A stretch of 64,000 bases of DNA from Apilactobacillus kunkeei (GTDB lineage: Bacteria > Bacillota > Bacilli > Lactobacillales > Lactobacillaceae), in contig NZ_VBSE01000040.1 of NCBI RefSeq assembly GCF_005930975.1, forward strand, positions 97,714-161,713, written 5' to 3'. Position 1 is the stretch's first letter. Every line of letters begins with the position of its first letter. Made by a program: the position numbers and the translations under genes. The notes beneath the pieces are model-generated. The model made no database searches. It worked only from the letters and a program-made list of their open reading frames with translations, and was not told where the DNA came from. Positions 21,601 to 32,500 of the stretch are shown here, piece after piece.

Positions 21601-23286
21601 AACGTTACCTGAGAAGTATGCATCATTTGAAGTTGAACTTAATAGTTGGGGGCCAACGTAGTTTAAGTTACTGAAATGAATAGAAGCTCCTGATTCAGCA
21701 CGGTATGGACCAAAGTAGTTAGCACCATAGATAGTTTGGAAGTTTTGAACGTATAAGTCTAAACTACCATTACCTGGGCGGTTAATAGTGTAGTTAATAC
21801 CGTGGTAGTCCATCATATGGTTTTGACCATCAATAGTAAGTGATGGATAGCTAACGTTAATAGATGGATCAGATTCACCATTAGTTGCGCCAGTCAAATC
21901 AATGTCATTAGATAACTTAATAGTGTTAATACCAGTAGCTACGTTACCACCACCAGGTGTAGTTGAACCACTAATAATTGATGACCATTGTTGACCGTTT
22001 TGAACGTATACAATACCTTGAGCAGCTTGGTTTACAACGTCATTAAAACCAGCATCGTAGGCAGCGTTTGAAGTGCTACTTTGAGCAACTGATGTGTTAC
22101 CGTTGTAGCTATTCTTAGTGAAGAATGCATTCATAGCATTTCTAGCACCACGATAAGCTGAATCATAGGCATCAGAAGCATCAGCTGTCTTCTTACCGTC
22201 TAGGTAGAAGTCGACAGTTTGACCGTTTGAAGTAGCAGTTACACCTTGCCATTTACCAGTTTCGGCATCAGTTAAACCTTGTTGAGTTAAGGCATAAGTA
22301 ACACCTTGTGCGTAAGCAGCAGTTAAACCTGCAACACCGTTATACTTGTTCTTTTCTTGAACGATAGCGTCAGTGTTAGCAGTTGGAAGGTTAATTGCTT
22401 TACCATCTGTTAGATTCTTAACAGAAGTGTTAGTAGCAGTGTTTAGTTTGTTGTTCATTTGAGTTTCATAATTTGAAACTGAAGTTGAAGCAGAGGCTGG
22501 GTCGTTTGCCCCACCTTGGTTGGTATCATCTGTTGAACCGTAGTTCAATGGAGTACCATCAGTTTGACTACTTGAGCTTTGGCTGTTTGAACTTGATGTT
22601 GTAGTAGTACCGTTGGTTGAACCATTAGCATTACCGTTGTCACCTTGTGTAGCAGTCTTGTTACCGTTACCGTTTGCACCGGTTTGGGCATTCTTGTTAT
22701 CACTAGTGAAACCATCTTGTCTTATAACAGTGTTTCCATAGTAGTTGTAGTCTTGAGTTCCTGTACCCTTACCATTAGTTAGGGCGTTGTAGGAATTCAT
22801 TGCTTGCTTAGCACCATCGTAGGCAGCTTGGTAGTAACTTGCACCTACTCCACTGATGTTAGCTGATTGGTTTGCTTTGTTGTTGAAAGCATCGCTAGCA
22901 CCTTGTTGAGTTTCGCTAGCATATTGTGCTGATTCATCAGAATTGTTGTATGTACTGATTGTACCAGCATTTTGGGTTTGAATTGCTGGTACATTTACTG
23001 CAGCTTGTGATGAAGTTGAAGTAGATGTACCTTGGTCAGTTGACTGGTTAGAGTCAGATTGACCATTGGAACTTGTATCAGATTGATTTGCTGATTTATC
23101 AGCTGAACCTGATTGACTAGTTTGAACTGTGTCGGCGTGAGCCACAGCAGAACTAGTTGTCATTGCATAAGCAGATGCACCTAAAAGGGCAAATGAAGCA
23201 ATAGATACTACGACCCATTGTTTCTTAACCTTTTTCATGATCTTCTTATCATTGACTTTATTAATTTCGTTCTTATTGTATTGCAA
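15673..23286 (-). CDS. Giant repetitive surface protein 3 (2537 aa), TTG start
   Basis: Translation starts at a TTG (23286), 7 nt after an AGGAGA site. This gives MQYNKNEINK, matching the paralogues; an ATG 8 nt upstream is out of frame. Layout: signal peptide about 1-52, then a Ser/Gln/Asn/Thr-rich linker to about 130. The YYGNT and DGTPLNYG motifs follow. A beta-helix-like head covers about 425-860 and a beta-sandwich-like segment about 890-1050. Ala/Tyr/Asp/Asn/Lys repeats cover about 1060-2200. A Lys-rich basic tail leads to two SH3-like DUF5776/SLAP-like modules at about 2394-2537, ending YVTSNKTFVKAIIK. Head and tail are very close to giant protein 2, while the repeat region is shorter and different. 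There is no LPXTG. It is probably exported and held non-covalently to the wall; binding target unknown. Confidence 0.93.
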   Translation of the reverse strand: MQYNKNEINKVNDKKIMKKVKKQWVVVSIASFALLGASAYAMTTSSAVAHADTVQTSQSGSADKSANQSDTSSNGQSDSNQSTDQGTSTSTSSQAAVNVPAIQTQNAGTISTYNNSDESAQYASETQQGASDAFNNKANQSANISGVGASYYQAAYDGAKQAMNSYNALTNGKGTGTQDYNYYGNTVIRQDGFTSDNKNAQTGANGNGNKTATQGDNGNANGSTNGTTTTSSSNSQSSSSQTDGTPLNYGSTDDTNQGGANDPASASTSVSNYETQMNNKLNTATNTSVKNLTDGKAINLPTANTDAIVQEKNKYNGVAGLTAAYAQGVTYALTQQGLTDAETGKWQGVTATSNGQTVDFYLDGKKTADASDAYDSAYRGARNAMNAFFTKNSYNGNTSVAQSSTSNAAYDAGFNDVVNQAAQGIVYVQNGQQWSSIISGSTTPGGGNVATGINTIKLSNDIDLTGATNGESDPSINVSYPSLTIDGQNHMMDYHGINYTINRPGNGSLDLYVQNFQTIYGANYFGPYRAESGASIHFSNLNYVGPQLLSSTSNDAYFSGNVNVVVPTTSDATYTSPFQSKVTIEGNGNQENLEVNNFILQPNSHYFGSTSPVNGGTNVVVSGNMTLGENSKMTLIPRGGNANAATIADGSVWGVFLKSSGASLNINKNATLNIIPQLYSKQSNIFGGAVYAGNQVNVNINGGTLNYEGYKGISGYYNEPVDLQGSSQTQINVTNGGILQVLMDSIPDVTTYNSYNSQHQAVYGGLINNLSQGSINIASRGNLNVGVTNSDSTYNVPYYGPITINSVGANHVIFQKSGAVKQFQTNTGASTTGTGGNISANTVGVIQGGHLQYLYSFNVPSGSNTYTGIDLNGNKVSGTIQGNKLEIMDIPAVQFVGPISKQKNDDGTTTVKAYARISNFNQIEDLKQQNHLSDVPLYVGIASGATPQSGTVTYNSLTQATGDNVSDSVSKVDTAKYTKAITIPDNYNGGIIPISYDIPAGQDTTNVGVKLRYVINSVDSLLGPNVSSNGDYATSIESFNPDANGNLTQGASVTVGNGSTSTIQQAQNDALTDMVNGNNNMRASRDFTTQTSPDYSAAYNNVQAGYQAFQANPNQDITKSDAYKNSDNPTALQQGFDQAAYMAGVTDAQQNKSNSTNPQYLAGQQAYQDAYNKAIKDIAAGKNPAEVISHAKANAQSNPFTNNAVVMAQIDNWQGVANFIKDEQAGTISTTSDAYKKLSAGQQAAYNDAKTGYENALKVGPNQANPDNNANKSESSVFDYAQSIINGGYSEARPTQTADHMTNLDTAQSAYDLTQQAISAARTHGKDSDEAKQTDPSKLDGEKSTDVTAYQYIKYGAYTALKGLSSDGLNQMELVGYKAINEAGPRAYNKGVSQLTSGQKTADASAEGSQDLKDELNNGFKDAQTGYNAAMNGETAAPKNADGSDNKGMDSGYNYGKSLIDGASAATRPTVATGNDDLSTEQKAYDDAQKAKAQAKADLANGVQNPTADPKGNNANNADVYTAAYNAALKANSKDNAGKNAHDAGVADNDGVGKAVYNQMQDSAQGAKDFVDGKANQQPNNPAYTDAYNDAEKGLNAYLADPTNTSDTTDNPAYNKGVDAAKGIEASVKNAENNTNDDSDAGKGAADAIKAVKDAIANGQDESKLPDNDDSDKPAAYKQAYNAALKSAKDAAELGKQSVVNPDSKNTVAPSQPALADVYKAAADNTQKGYDEGLTNGNVADPNSDTEKAGYTKGQADRPAYLAGIKAYNDASDKNNVPAAPSNFDDGQKAVYNEAVKALQDAGKGTTDATDVSPVYKAVNSQELGHQAGLAAAKAADANGEDPTANLDQKAQEAADKSTAPDKQAFINAYKNVMSGYTAAKNNDNNAQANGNDPIDQKAFDDGKAEYQAYADAAKKNLEAGAEALLNDNKSNSADHANDVKKANPSTKDDKQFNQGVDDAKQALLDAQSNDPSKDAKYAGTNADTLAGDVYRGTKDAYNAVKNGTTPLNDDQLAKEDPVYAAAYKSALPVAQDAAAKGANDGRDNAADNSDSQANPLAKAVYQSARNDEETAFKNKLDGVADTTNTPAAQEGTQKGSQFAQALKDVANGKPDASNNDASYKYGVTTAETAIANATNDGKAGKKLPADLNSIEVPAGVDPVAYREVYAGVLSGFTDGAAQKPSNSNSTKPYYNDAYAIGYKTGKDSAQKPTSAPQDFLNNKKATPKNAEEAKAYAEQYKEAQDGFEAGMSGKKANSSSQYYLASYQAAKDGLAGIKLAKKGDSKASRELLKSKPAEFAQGYKGYLKGISAAKRTLKNNKKLSKKDLLGKDKVYVYAFKEAYKHEAAIQSAQGRKAGIRSANKHHSIPSNLYNAHSASYAKAYVKAFKHEMKIHMPRYIYNTGTIYTHKGVFFSKRSRIKKFKYSRRYNSTVFRVVGVSYYKNRVPRYHLSNGAYVTTTSLVKNAYYRKQFKKFRVIKPTGTLIHRGKTFTKKNSVRRLHRNEIVNVKKVVKFYGITRLYIGKGEYVTSNKTFVKAIIK
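19400..23286 (-). repeat. Paralogous 5' block of giant gene 3 (matches 11800-15470)
   Basis: This is the partner of the 5' block of giant gene 2, holding signal peptide, linker, beta-helix head and beta-sandwich in the same order. The distal genes also match at their 3' ends: about 1263-2440 of giant gene 2 and 15676-16860 of giant gene 3 encode the same DFLNN block, basic tail and two SH3-like modules. Confidence 0.7.
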
Positions 23287-23321
23287 TATATCATCTCCTA
23301 CAATTAATAAAAAATCAGTGA

Positions 23322-23349
23322 TTTATACTTCACGTCTTAATCATGATAA
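23322..23349 (-). promoter_or_regulatory. Promoter candidate for giant gene 3
   Basis: On the minus strand, TTATCA (-35) and TATAAA (-10) are separated by 16 nt, about 35-60 nt before the TTG start. The -35 lies within AGTGTTATCA, which overlaps the AGTGTTA block also seen before giant genes 1 and 2. Confidence 0.5.
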
Positions 23350-23440
23350 CACTCTTAACCATTTTTTAAAATGATTTTAATTAATGATTAAATAACTTAA
23401 ATAATTCTTTATAAAAATTTAAACATTATTAAAAAAGTAG

Positions 23441-23480
23441 TCAAAAAAGAGGCACGCTCCCGTTTAGGAGCGCGCCTCTT
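23441..23480 (-). terminator. Rho-independent terminator after giant gene 4
   Basis: On the minus strand, AAGAGGCGCGCTCC and GGGAGCGTGCCTCTT pair with a short TAAAC loop and are followed by a T run. It is a GC-rich, strong hairpin about 30 bases past the stop of giant gene 4. Confidence 0.88.
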
Positions 23481-23512
23481 AGTTGATATATTAACGTTTA
23501 CTAGAACAGATA

Positions 23513-26500
23513 CTAGTCATCATTTCTTTTAACAAAATCTTTATTAGCAGTGATATATTCGGAATTTCCAATGTAAAGTCTAGTAATTCCATAATATTTA
23601 AATACCTTTTTAACCTTAAAGACGTTGTTTTGTTGCAATTTAGCAGTCCAATTATTAGCGCTAAATTTCAAATTAGTGTGAATTCTAACACCATTCTTAG
23701 CAATCACCTTATATACCTTGTAATTCTCATGATAATAACTACCCTTATCATTCTTAGCTTTTGATGAAGTGACTTGTTTAGTCTCATTATCTCTACGACG
23801 GAATGTAACTTGGGCATTTGAACCTTGGTAGAATTCCTTCAAGTATGCTTGAACGTAAGCGTCGCTATACTTAGACAAGTTATTTGGAAGTGGCTTGTTA
23901 GCTACTCGATCGGACTTAGCAGCCTTTGTACCCTTACGTTGTTCGTAAGTATTTTCATCCACCACGAATTCCTTGTTACTTGTTACATAACGACCGCTAC
24001 CTAGATAGAATCTAGTAATGCCATGGAATTTCACAACATTTTGGACTCTAATGACATCGTTTCTACGTAGTGTAGATACCCAGTTATGTTCATTGAAAGT
24101 CTTATCCGTATGAATCAAGGCACCCTTTTGAAGTCTAAAGACAGTGTAGTTCTTTCTGTAGTAACGACTATTACCCTTTGGAGTAAGTGTTACTGAGTAA
24201 CCAGGATGCTTAATTGTTTGCTTCTTCTTGATTACTGGAGCAGTTGTCTTCTTGACGTTCTTCTTAGTAGTCTTCTTAGGTTCTTGCTTCTTGATAGTCT
24301 TATGAGTCTTAGCTACTGTTGGCTTCTTGGTGCTTTGAGTCTTCTTCACTACCTTCTTCTTAGTTGGTTTAGTGTTAACGACTGGTTTGACCTTCTTAAC
24401 AACCTTCTTCTTGGTTGTCTTAGCCTTCTTAGTAGTCTTCTTGGTCTTATCCTTCTTAGCTAGTTGTGTTGCTTCTACATAATCCTTATTAGCAGTGATG
24501 TAGTCACCATTACCTACGTAGAATCTAGTAGTCTTATTGTGTCTAACAATCTTAACTGCCTTGAATAAGTCACCCCGTTTTAGAGTGATTACCCAGTTCT
24601 TCTTAGTGAACTTAGGACTAGTGTATACTCTCGCACCATACTTATTGATAACTCTAAATAGCTTGTAGTTCTTCTTGTAGTACTTCTTACCAACCTTGGA
24701 GAAGTCACTTTCTTGATCAGCTTTCTTCTTAGCCAAGAATTGGTCGTAAGCTCTGCCGTATGCAGTTTGGTAAGCCAATGACTTGCCAGAAACATCTTGT
24801 TTGGCAACACCCTTCTTAACATCGGAACTTGCAGCCACTGTTGCTTGGTAAGCATCGTCTGTTGCAACGTTTCCAGTTGGTGTTTGATTACCATTGCTTT
24901 GAGCTGATTGGTAACCCTTGTATGCAGAATCTGCATAGTTGAAACCAACTTGGTAATAAGGATTGTCAGACTTAGATTGGGCATTAGCTGTGTTTCCATC
25001 GCCATAACCAGTTTGTGATTGTTCGTAACCCATCTTGATTGATGCAACGTCTTCAGGAGTAGCTGAGTACTTGTTAACAGCTGCTGATTCTGTAAGACCT
25101 TCAGTGTATGCCTTAGCACCATTGTTAGCTGCTTGCGTAGCAATTTGAGCTTCACGTTGGTATGCAGCAACGAAGACTGGGTCAGTACTATCGTTTAGAT
25201 GGTTATTTGGACGGTTAGAATTGATATCAATCAATGCTAATACGGAACCACGGTAAGTGTTATCAACGTTAGTGTTGTTGTTATGACTTGCTAATTGATC
25301 AGTACCTAATTGAACTAATTCAATACCGGTCTTAGCGTCATTGTAACCCTTGGTAAAGATATCCTTAACGGATTGGTTATTACCAAATTGACCTAATGAA
25401 TCATTCAATGAACCATTTTGTAAGTAAGTTACGCTGGCGTTCTTAGTAATTTGACTAGCATATGCCAATGCCTTGGCGTATCCAGCCTTGTATGGAGCAC
25501 CTTGTTCAGCATTTGCATATTGACCAGGATTTCCATTCTTGATGTCGTTAAGCGCAGCAGCGGCTCCACGGTAGACACTGTCTTCGTTAGAGTTGCTTGT
25601 GTGGTTAACGCCATCATTTGCATTTTGCAATGCAAGGTTGTAACCGTTTTGGGCATCGGAGTAACCCTTAGTGTAAGCATCGCGTTGAGCTTGGTTGTTA
25701 CCAAATGTTGCCAATTGGTTATCTAAGTTAACATCGTTACCAAAACCAGTTGCCCCATTGACGGTCTCAGGTTGTGCAGCTTGAATTGCTTTTTGATATG
25801 CATCGACGTAGATGCTATCACTTGAAGCATTTGCTTGAGCACCACTATTACCATTCTTCACATCGGTAATTGCATTAACAACGGCCTTAAATACCAAGTC
25901 GTTGTTGCTGTTTGATGTGTATGGGCTAGTTTGACTAGGGTTTTGTTGAGCTTGTGCGTAAGCAACTTGAGCATCATCGTAACCCTTGGTAATTGCATCC
26001 CTACTTGCTTGGTCATCACCAACACGGTCTAATAGGACGCTTAGCGAAGTTGCGTTTAGGTATCCAGTCATACCACTTCTTAGGATTTCCATTGCTTCAC
26101 TCAATGCCTTATCGTACGCACTTTGAGCCACAACATCAGAATCAGATGGACGACTGTTTCCAGCTTGGCCTAACTTAACATCGTTAAATGCAAGTGATGA
26201 ACCATGGAAAGTTTGAGCCGCATTGGTATCAGTTTGACGACTATCTGTATCTGGTTGACTCTTAGCTTGACCGTACGCAGTTTGAGCATCTGAGTATCCA
26301 CGACTGATTTCCTTCTTAAGGGTATCGTTATTACCTTGTGCAGCAAGTAAGTCAGCTTCTGCTTTGCCTTGGTTAAAGCCAACCGCACCACTTTGAGCAA
26401 GTTGATTACTCAATTCTTTAGCACGGTTAAATGCCGCAACGTAAGCTGGGTTAGTTTTGCTTGCGTCTGGTTGTGCATTCTTATCTTGGGCAACGGCATT

Positions 26501-29500
26501 AAATGCATCAGCAGCTCCACGATAAGTTGCATCTTGATTACTTTGACTAGCATGATCAGATGCCTTAGATGCATCCACTTGAGCTTCGTTAAATCCATTA
26601 TTGGCGTCAGTGTAACCAGTAGTGAAGGCATCCTTCAATGCTTGGTTGTTACCGAATTGACCTAATGATGAATTCAAGTCGGCCTTGTTACCAAATGCAG
26701 TAGCACCAGCATTTGCTTGAGCTTGGGCTGCTTGTAATGCCTTAGTGTAAGCTGCTCTAAATGGTGCTGATTGTTCTGCGTTCGCATTTTGACCAGCAGT
26801 ACCATTCTTAACATCTAACAAGGCAGCAGCGGCTCCACGGTATACTTCATCTCCGTTGCTTGTTGATGCATGGTTTGCACCATCATTAGCATTTTGAAGA
26901 GCTTGAGCGTAAGCGTTTTGCGCATCAGTGTAACCTCTGTTGTATGCATCCTTTTGAACTTGGTTGTTACCAAGTTTAGCAAGTTCATCAGCAAGGTTAA
27001 CACCTTGGCCAAATCCAGTCGCACCATTAGTTGCTTGAGGTTGAGCTTCATTCAATGCACGTTGGTAAGCATCAACATAGACAGGATCAGTTGAGTTCTT
27101 AGATTGTGCACCGATGTTGTTAGCCTTCACATCAGCAATTGCATTTGCTACGGCAGCAAATACTAGGTTGCTGTTAGTGTTAGCAGCGTATGGGTTAGTT
27201 GCAGTTGGGTTTTGTTGAGCTGCTTCATAAGCAGTTTGGGCATCGTTGTATCCCTTAGTAATTGCATCCTTATCTGCTTGGTTATTACCGGCAGCCATCA
27301 ATGCATTTTCTAGTGATGATGCCTTGATGAATGCGGTACTACCGTTCTTAGCAAGACCTTGAGCAGCACTCAATGCCTTGTCGTAAGCAATTTGAGCAAC
27401 TGGATCACTGTCAGCTGGTCGACTATTACCATCTTGACCTGACTTAACATCGTTGAATGCCAAGGAAGCACCATGGAATGTCTTATCAGCGTTGGTATCA
27501 CTTAGGTGAGTAGTAGTGTCAGGTTGTAATTCAGCTTGTGCGTATGCAGCTTGAGCATCAATATATCCTCTAATTGCTGCATTTTGCAATGCCTTGTTAT
27601 CGCCTTGAGCACTGATTAATTCTTGTTGAGTGGTTCCTTTACTGAAACCAATTGCAGCATCTTTGGCAATTTGTAATGCCTGGCTCTTAGCACGGCTAAA
27701 AGCAGCAAGGTATGCAGCATTAGTTTGTGATAAATCAGGATTTGGATTTTCCCAACGTAATACTGCATTAAATGCATCAGCAGCACCTCGATAGACCTCG
27801 TCTTTATCACCATTCGAACTATGAGTAGAACCCATATTAGAATCTTTTTGGGCATCATTGTATCCAAAACTGGCATCGTCATATCCCTTAGCAAAGGTAT
27901 CACTTAATGCTTGTTTGTTACCAAATTGACCAAGTGCGGTCTTAAGGTTGTCATTATTACCAAATGCAGTTGCCCCGGCATTGGATTGAGCTTGAGCTTG
28001 TGTTAATGCCTTAGCATAAGCATCCCTATATGGACCTGATTGTTCTGCAGTTGCATTCTTGCCAACAGTACCATTCTTAACATCTAATAAGGCAGCGGCT
28101 GCTCCACGGTATGTTTCATCACCATTGGATGATGTACTGTGGTCAGCTACGTCATTTGCATTTTGTAATGCTTGTCCGTATGCGGTTTGTGCATCATTGT
28201 ATCCCTTGGAATAAGCATCCTTTTGTGCTTGGTTGTCACCAAATGCAGCAAGTTGTTGTTGTAAATCAACACCCTTACTGAATCCGCTGGCACCATTAGT
28301 AGCCACCGGTTGAACTTCGTTTAATGCTTTTTGGTATGCAGCTTGATATGCAGGATCAAAAATCTTGTTAGCTTGAGCTCCTGCTTCACCGTTCTTCACA
28401 TCGCTAAATGCGTTTTGGGCAGCTTCAAATACCAAGTTACTGTTAGTTCCATTTGCATATGGACTAGTTTGACTAGGTGTTTGTTGAGCTTGAGCGTATG
28501 CAGATTGTGCATCGTTGTATCCCTTAGTAAATGCATTCTTATCAGCTTGGTTGTCACCTAGTTTTGCTAATTGATCAGATAATGTTTGACCGTTACCAAA
28601 ACTAGTTGCCCCGTTATTAGCGACTTGTTTAGCTGCATTTAACGCAACTTGGTAAGCATCTTGATATACCGGGTTAGTTTCGGCAGTGGCGTTTTGACCT
28701 TCTTCACCGTTCTTCACGTCGTTAAATGCTGCAGCAGCACCCTTGAAACTTTCGTCGATATTGGTAGTACCAGTATGACTGGTGTTATCTGGTTTTTGAC
28801 GTGCTTCATCGTAACCTTGTGATGCACTAGCTTGACCATATTGGTATGCGTTGATATCTGATTGAGTCCATCCATTCATATCAGTATTAGTCTTGGTGAA
28901 GTTGTTTTGAGCTCCAAGAGAAGCCTTAGTCAACGCCTTGTCGTATTCCAAACTATATTGGTCTTGATATGCTTGAGTCTTATCGGAATTAGTATCGAAT
29001 GACTTCTTGTTAGCACCATTGATGGCATCAGTGTATCCATCCTTGGCACCATCATGACCAGTTTGAACATTAGTATTTGATGATGAGTAGTTTGCGTTAG
29101 CATCCTTTTGACCGTTAAATTCGGTTGCTCCACGTTTACCATCTGCTACTGCTTGAGCTCCAGCTTGATATGCTGCACTAGCATTTTCTGGTGCTTGTTG
29201 GTTAGCAATTGCATCATCATGACCTTGTTTAGCATCTTCATAACCCTTTTGTGCGGCTAATCCTGATGCATTACTGTCATCACTCTTAGCACCACCGGCA
29301 TTGTATGTGTTTGCCCCTTGTAATGCGGCAGTTGCACCATCAGCAGTTGCCTTTTTGTAAGCATCAGCGTATGCCTTAGCTTGAGTGGCATCTGTTGATG
29401 TCGAGTTGTTAGTACCGTAACTACTATCGTGGAAACCATTTACAGTTGCGTAGTATGCAGCAACTTGAGCAGGAGTTCCATTGTAGACAGCCCTTGATGG

Positions 29501-32500
29501 GTTGGTCTTGGCGTCACTGTAACCAGTTTGAACATCCTTAGCAGTCTTAGCACCGGATAGGTATGAAGCATCATTGTTGGATTTATCGACGTTACTACTG
29601 TTTTGAGCATTGTAACCAGCTTGAGCTTGGTTGTATGCATTCTTATGAGCAACATTGATTGCGTCATTTGAATTAGTAGCGGTATCTGTTTGGTTCGCAT
29701 TGAATTGTGCTAAACCTTCAGCAGCAGCTTGGGCAGCTTGAGACTTAGCACTCTTGTATGCGTTGATGTATGCAGTAGATTTACCATCTAGTGAAATATC
29801 GTTACCAGTCTTGCCAGCAATGAAACCATCCTTAGCACCTTCAAATGAGTTGTAGGCATCACTGTTAGCAATGTTATTGTTAGCAATTGTAGTGTCACCT
29901 TTGATTGCGTTGTATGCGTTTTCTGCATTTTGCTTACCAGCATTGTATGCAACTAATTCAGTTGAAGATAGTTTTGAAGTATCTGTGGATGGGCTAGTTG
30001 CGTATGCATCGTTAGCACCGCTAGTAGCAATTTGCTTAGCACTGTCATAAGCATTGTTGTAAGCATCTTGGTATTGAACTGATTGACCTGAAAGACTTGG
30101 ATCCTTTGGTTCATCATTCTTACCAGTAGCAAACGCAGCTTGAGCAGCTTGATAACCTGCTTTTTCTGAAGCAGATTCGTTACCAGTCAATTGACCGCCA
30201 CTAGTGAATAATTGACGACCTGAAACCATGTCGTTGTAAGCAGTTACCCCAACCATGAATTGAGGGTTAGCTTCTTGAGATTCTGTGTAATTACCACCAT
30301 TTGCAGCAGCTTGATAACCTGATAGTGCGTCGGCATAAGCCTTTGCAGCAACACCGCTTGGTGCGTTGGTTACAGCTGGACTGCTTTGGCCGTTGGCAAA
30401 GTCCTTAGCACCATCAAGAAGTGCTTGGCTAGCGTCTGCTTGAGCCTTCTTGTATGCAGTTTGGTAAGCCAATGACTTATCAGATAAATCAGTAGTATTA
30501 CCAGTCTTAGCATCATCGAATGCTTGAAGCGCAGCCTTATTAGCTTCGTTTCTTGGTGCATCGTCAGTGTCATTATTGACCTTACCGTTGTATGCGTCTG
30601 TGTATCCACTTAATGCAGATAGACCATACTTGTTACCGGTTTGAGTCCCACTATTTTCACTCTCAGCAACCTTAGTACCAGCAAATCCTTCATTGAAACC
30701 TTCTTGAGCATCCTCATAACCATCTTGACCTAGTTTGTCACTTGGTTTTCCTTGGTTATTTACAAATGCGTTGGCCCCTTGTGTGTATTGTACTTGCATT
30801 GCTTCAATGGCTTGCTTGTACGCAGCACGTTTGATTGGATTATTTTGAATATCAGCATTGTCTGAGCTAGTGCTGTGACCAGGGTTGTTAACCAAGTCGT
30901 CCTTAGCTTGTTGAGCTGCAGCTGTAGCACTTAGGTATACAGGATCTTGGTTGTTGGCATCGGTATTGTTATTAACGATTCCACTAACCGCGTTTTGAAC
31001 AGTATGAGCTGAGTCAATTCCTGCTTGTTGTGCTGCAGTTGGATGATCGATTGCTGGACCATCTGTGACTGAATCGAAACCAGCCTTAGTTTGTTCATAA
31101 CCTTGTGTCAAACGATCCTTAGCTTGTTGTGAAGTAACCACGATGGTATCAGTACTGTTAGCACCACTATTGAATTGTTGTAGCCCAGTTTGGTAGTTAG
31201 CCTTCAAATCATTAATAGCTTGTTTGTATGCGTCAACATATGCTGGAGCTTTTTCTTGCGCAGATGCAGGACTATCTGGGTTGGATGCAATAGCATTACT
31301 TGCATCAGCATAAGCAGATTGAGCGTTTTGATATGCAGTCGAATCAGCGTGGTTAGTTGATGTGTTGTTTTCAGCATCACTTAGACCAGTTTGACTTGAG
31401 TGGAACGCATTGTAACCCGCTTTGTATGCGTTAGTTGGGTTAGCTGGTAGGTCTGCTGTTGGATTGTCCTTAGCATAATCGTAACCATCTTTGGCATCTG
31501 TATAACCCTTTTGTTGAGCGACTACGTGTGAATCAGTACCAGTTGGTTTATCAGAACCGTTGTTAAACGCAGTAGCACCAGTTCCGGCATCAATTTTTGC
31601 TTGAGCCTTGGCAGTTGCATAGGCATCATTGTAAATCACAGTTTGACTTGGGTCGGTTGGTGTTTGGTTAGCTGAGTTACCATTAGCACCATCAGTGTAA
31701 CCGTTCAATGTAGCCTTGTATGCAGCTTCTTGAGCAGGTGTACTCTTGTATTCAGTACCATTATTTTTAGGATTATCTGTCGCATCCTGGATACCGTTTG
31801 CTAATTGTTTAGCGTTTTCAATTCCTTGAATGTAGTTGATATCCTTGTTGTTTGAATCAACGTTACCATTCTTTTTGTTGTTATAACCATCCTTAAATTG
31901 AGCATAAGCTGACTTGTAAGCTTGGTTTAATGCACCATTGGAATCAGTTGATTGATCATTTTGACCCTTAGCAAAGTCAATTTGAGCTTGATGAGCTTGG
32001 GCTTGAGCTTCGGATTGAGCCTTTTGGTATGCAGTCATGTAACCACTTGGATGATCATTAACGTCAGCTGGCGTAATACCAGTTGCACCCGCTTTAAATC
32101 CGGCCTTAGCACCATCAAATGCATTAGCTGCATCGGTACCAGGTACATTTGGATTGCTCTTGGTGTCATCACTCTTAGTGTCGTCATATGCAGTTTGAGC
32201 GTTTTGACGACCAGCTGCGTATGCATCCTTTTGAGCTTGAGTCCAGTCATCTTGACTAACTGGTGTAGTGTTGTCAAAGGCTTCATTAGCACCAGCTTGA
32301 GCCTTAGCTTTGGCGTCGTTGTAAGCATTGTTGAAGACATCGTTATAAGTTTCAGACTTACTGCTTAGATCAGTTGGTTTATCACCATCATTTTGTCCAA
32401 TAGTGTAAGCACTCTTAGCAGCTTCATAACCAGCCTTTTCAGCAGCACTTGCATTATCTGGTAATTTTTGACCTGAAACATAATGGTCATGTCCTTGAAT

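Noticed and set aside
24206..24463. Leu/Ser-rich plus-strand open frame
   Set aside because: It is the complement of the Lys/Thr-rich linker of giant protein 4, not a gene.
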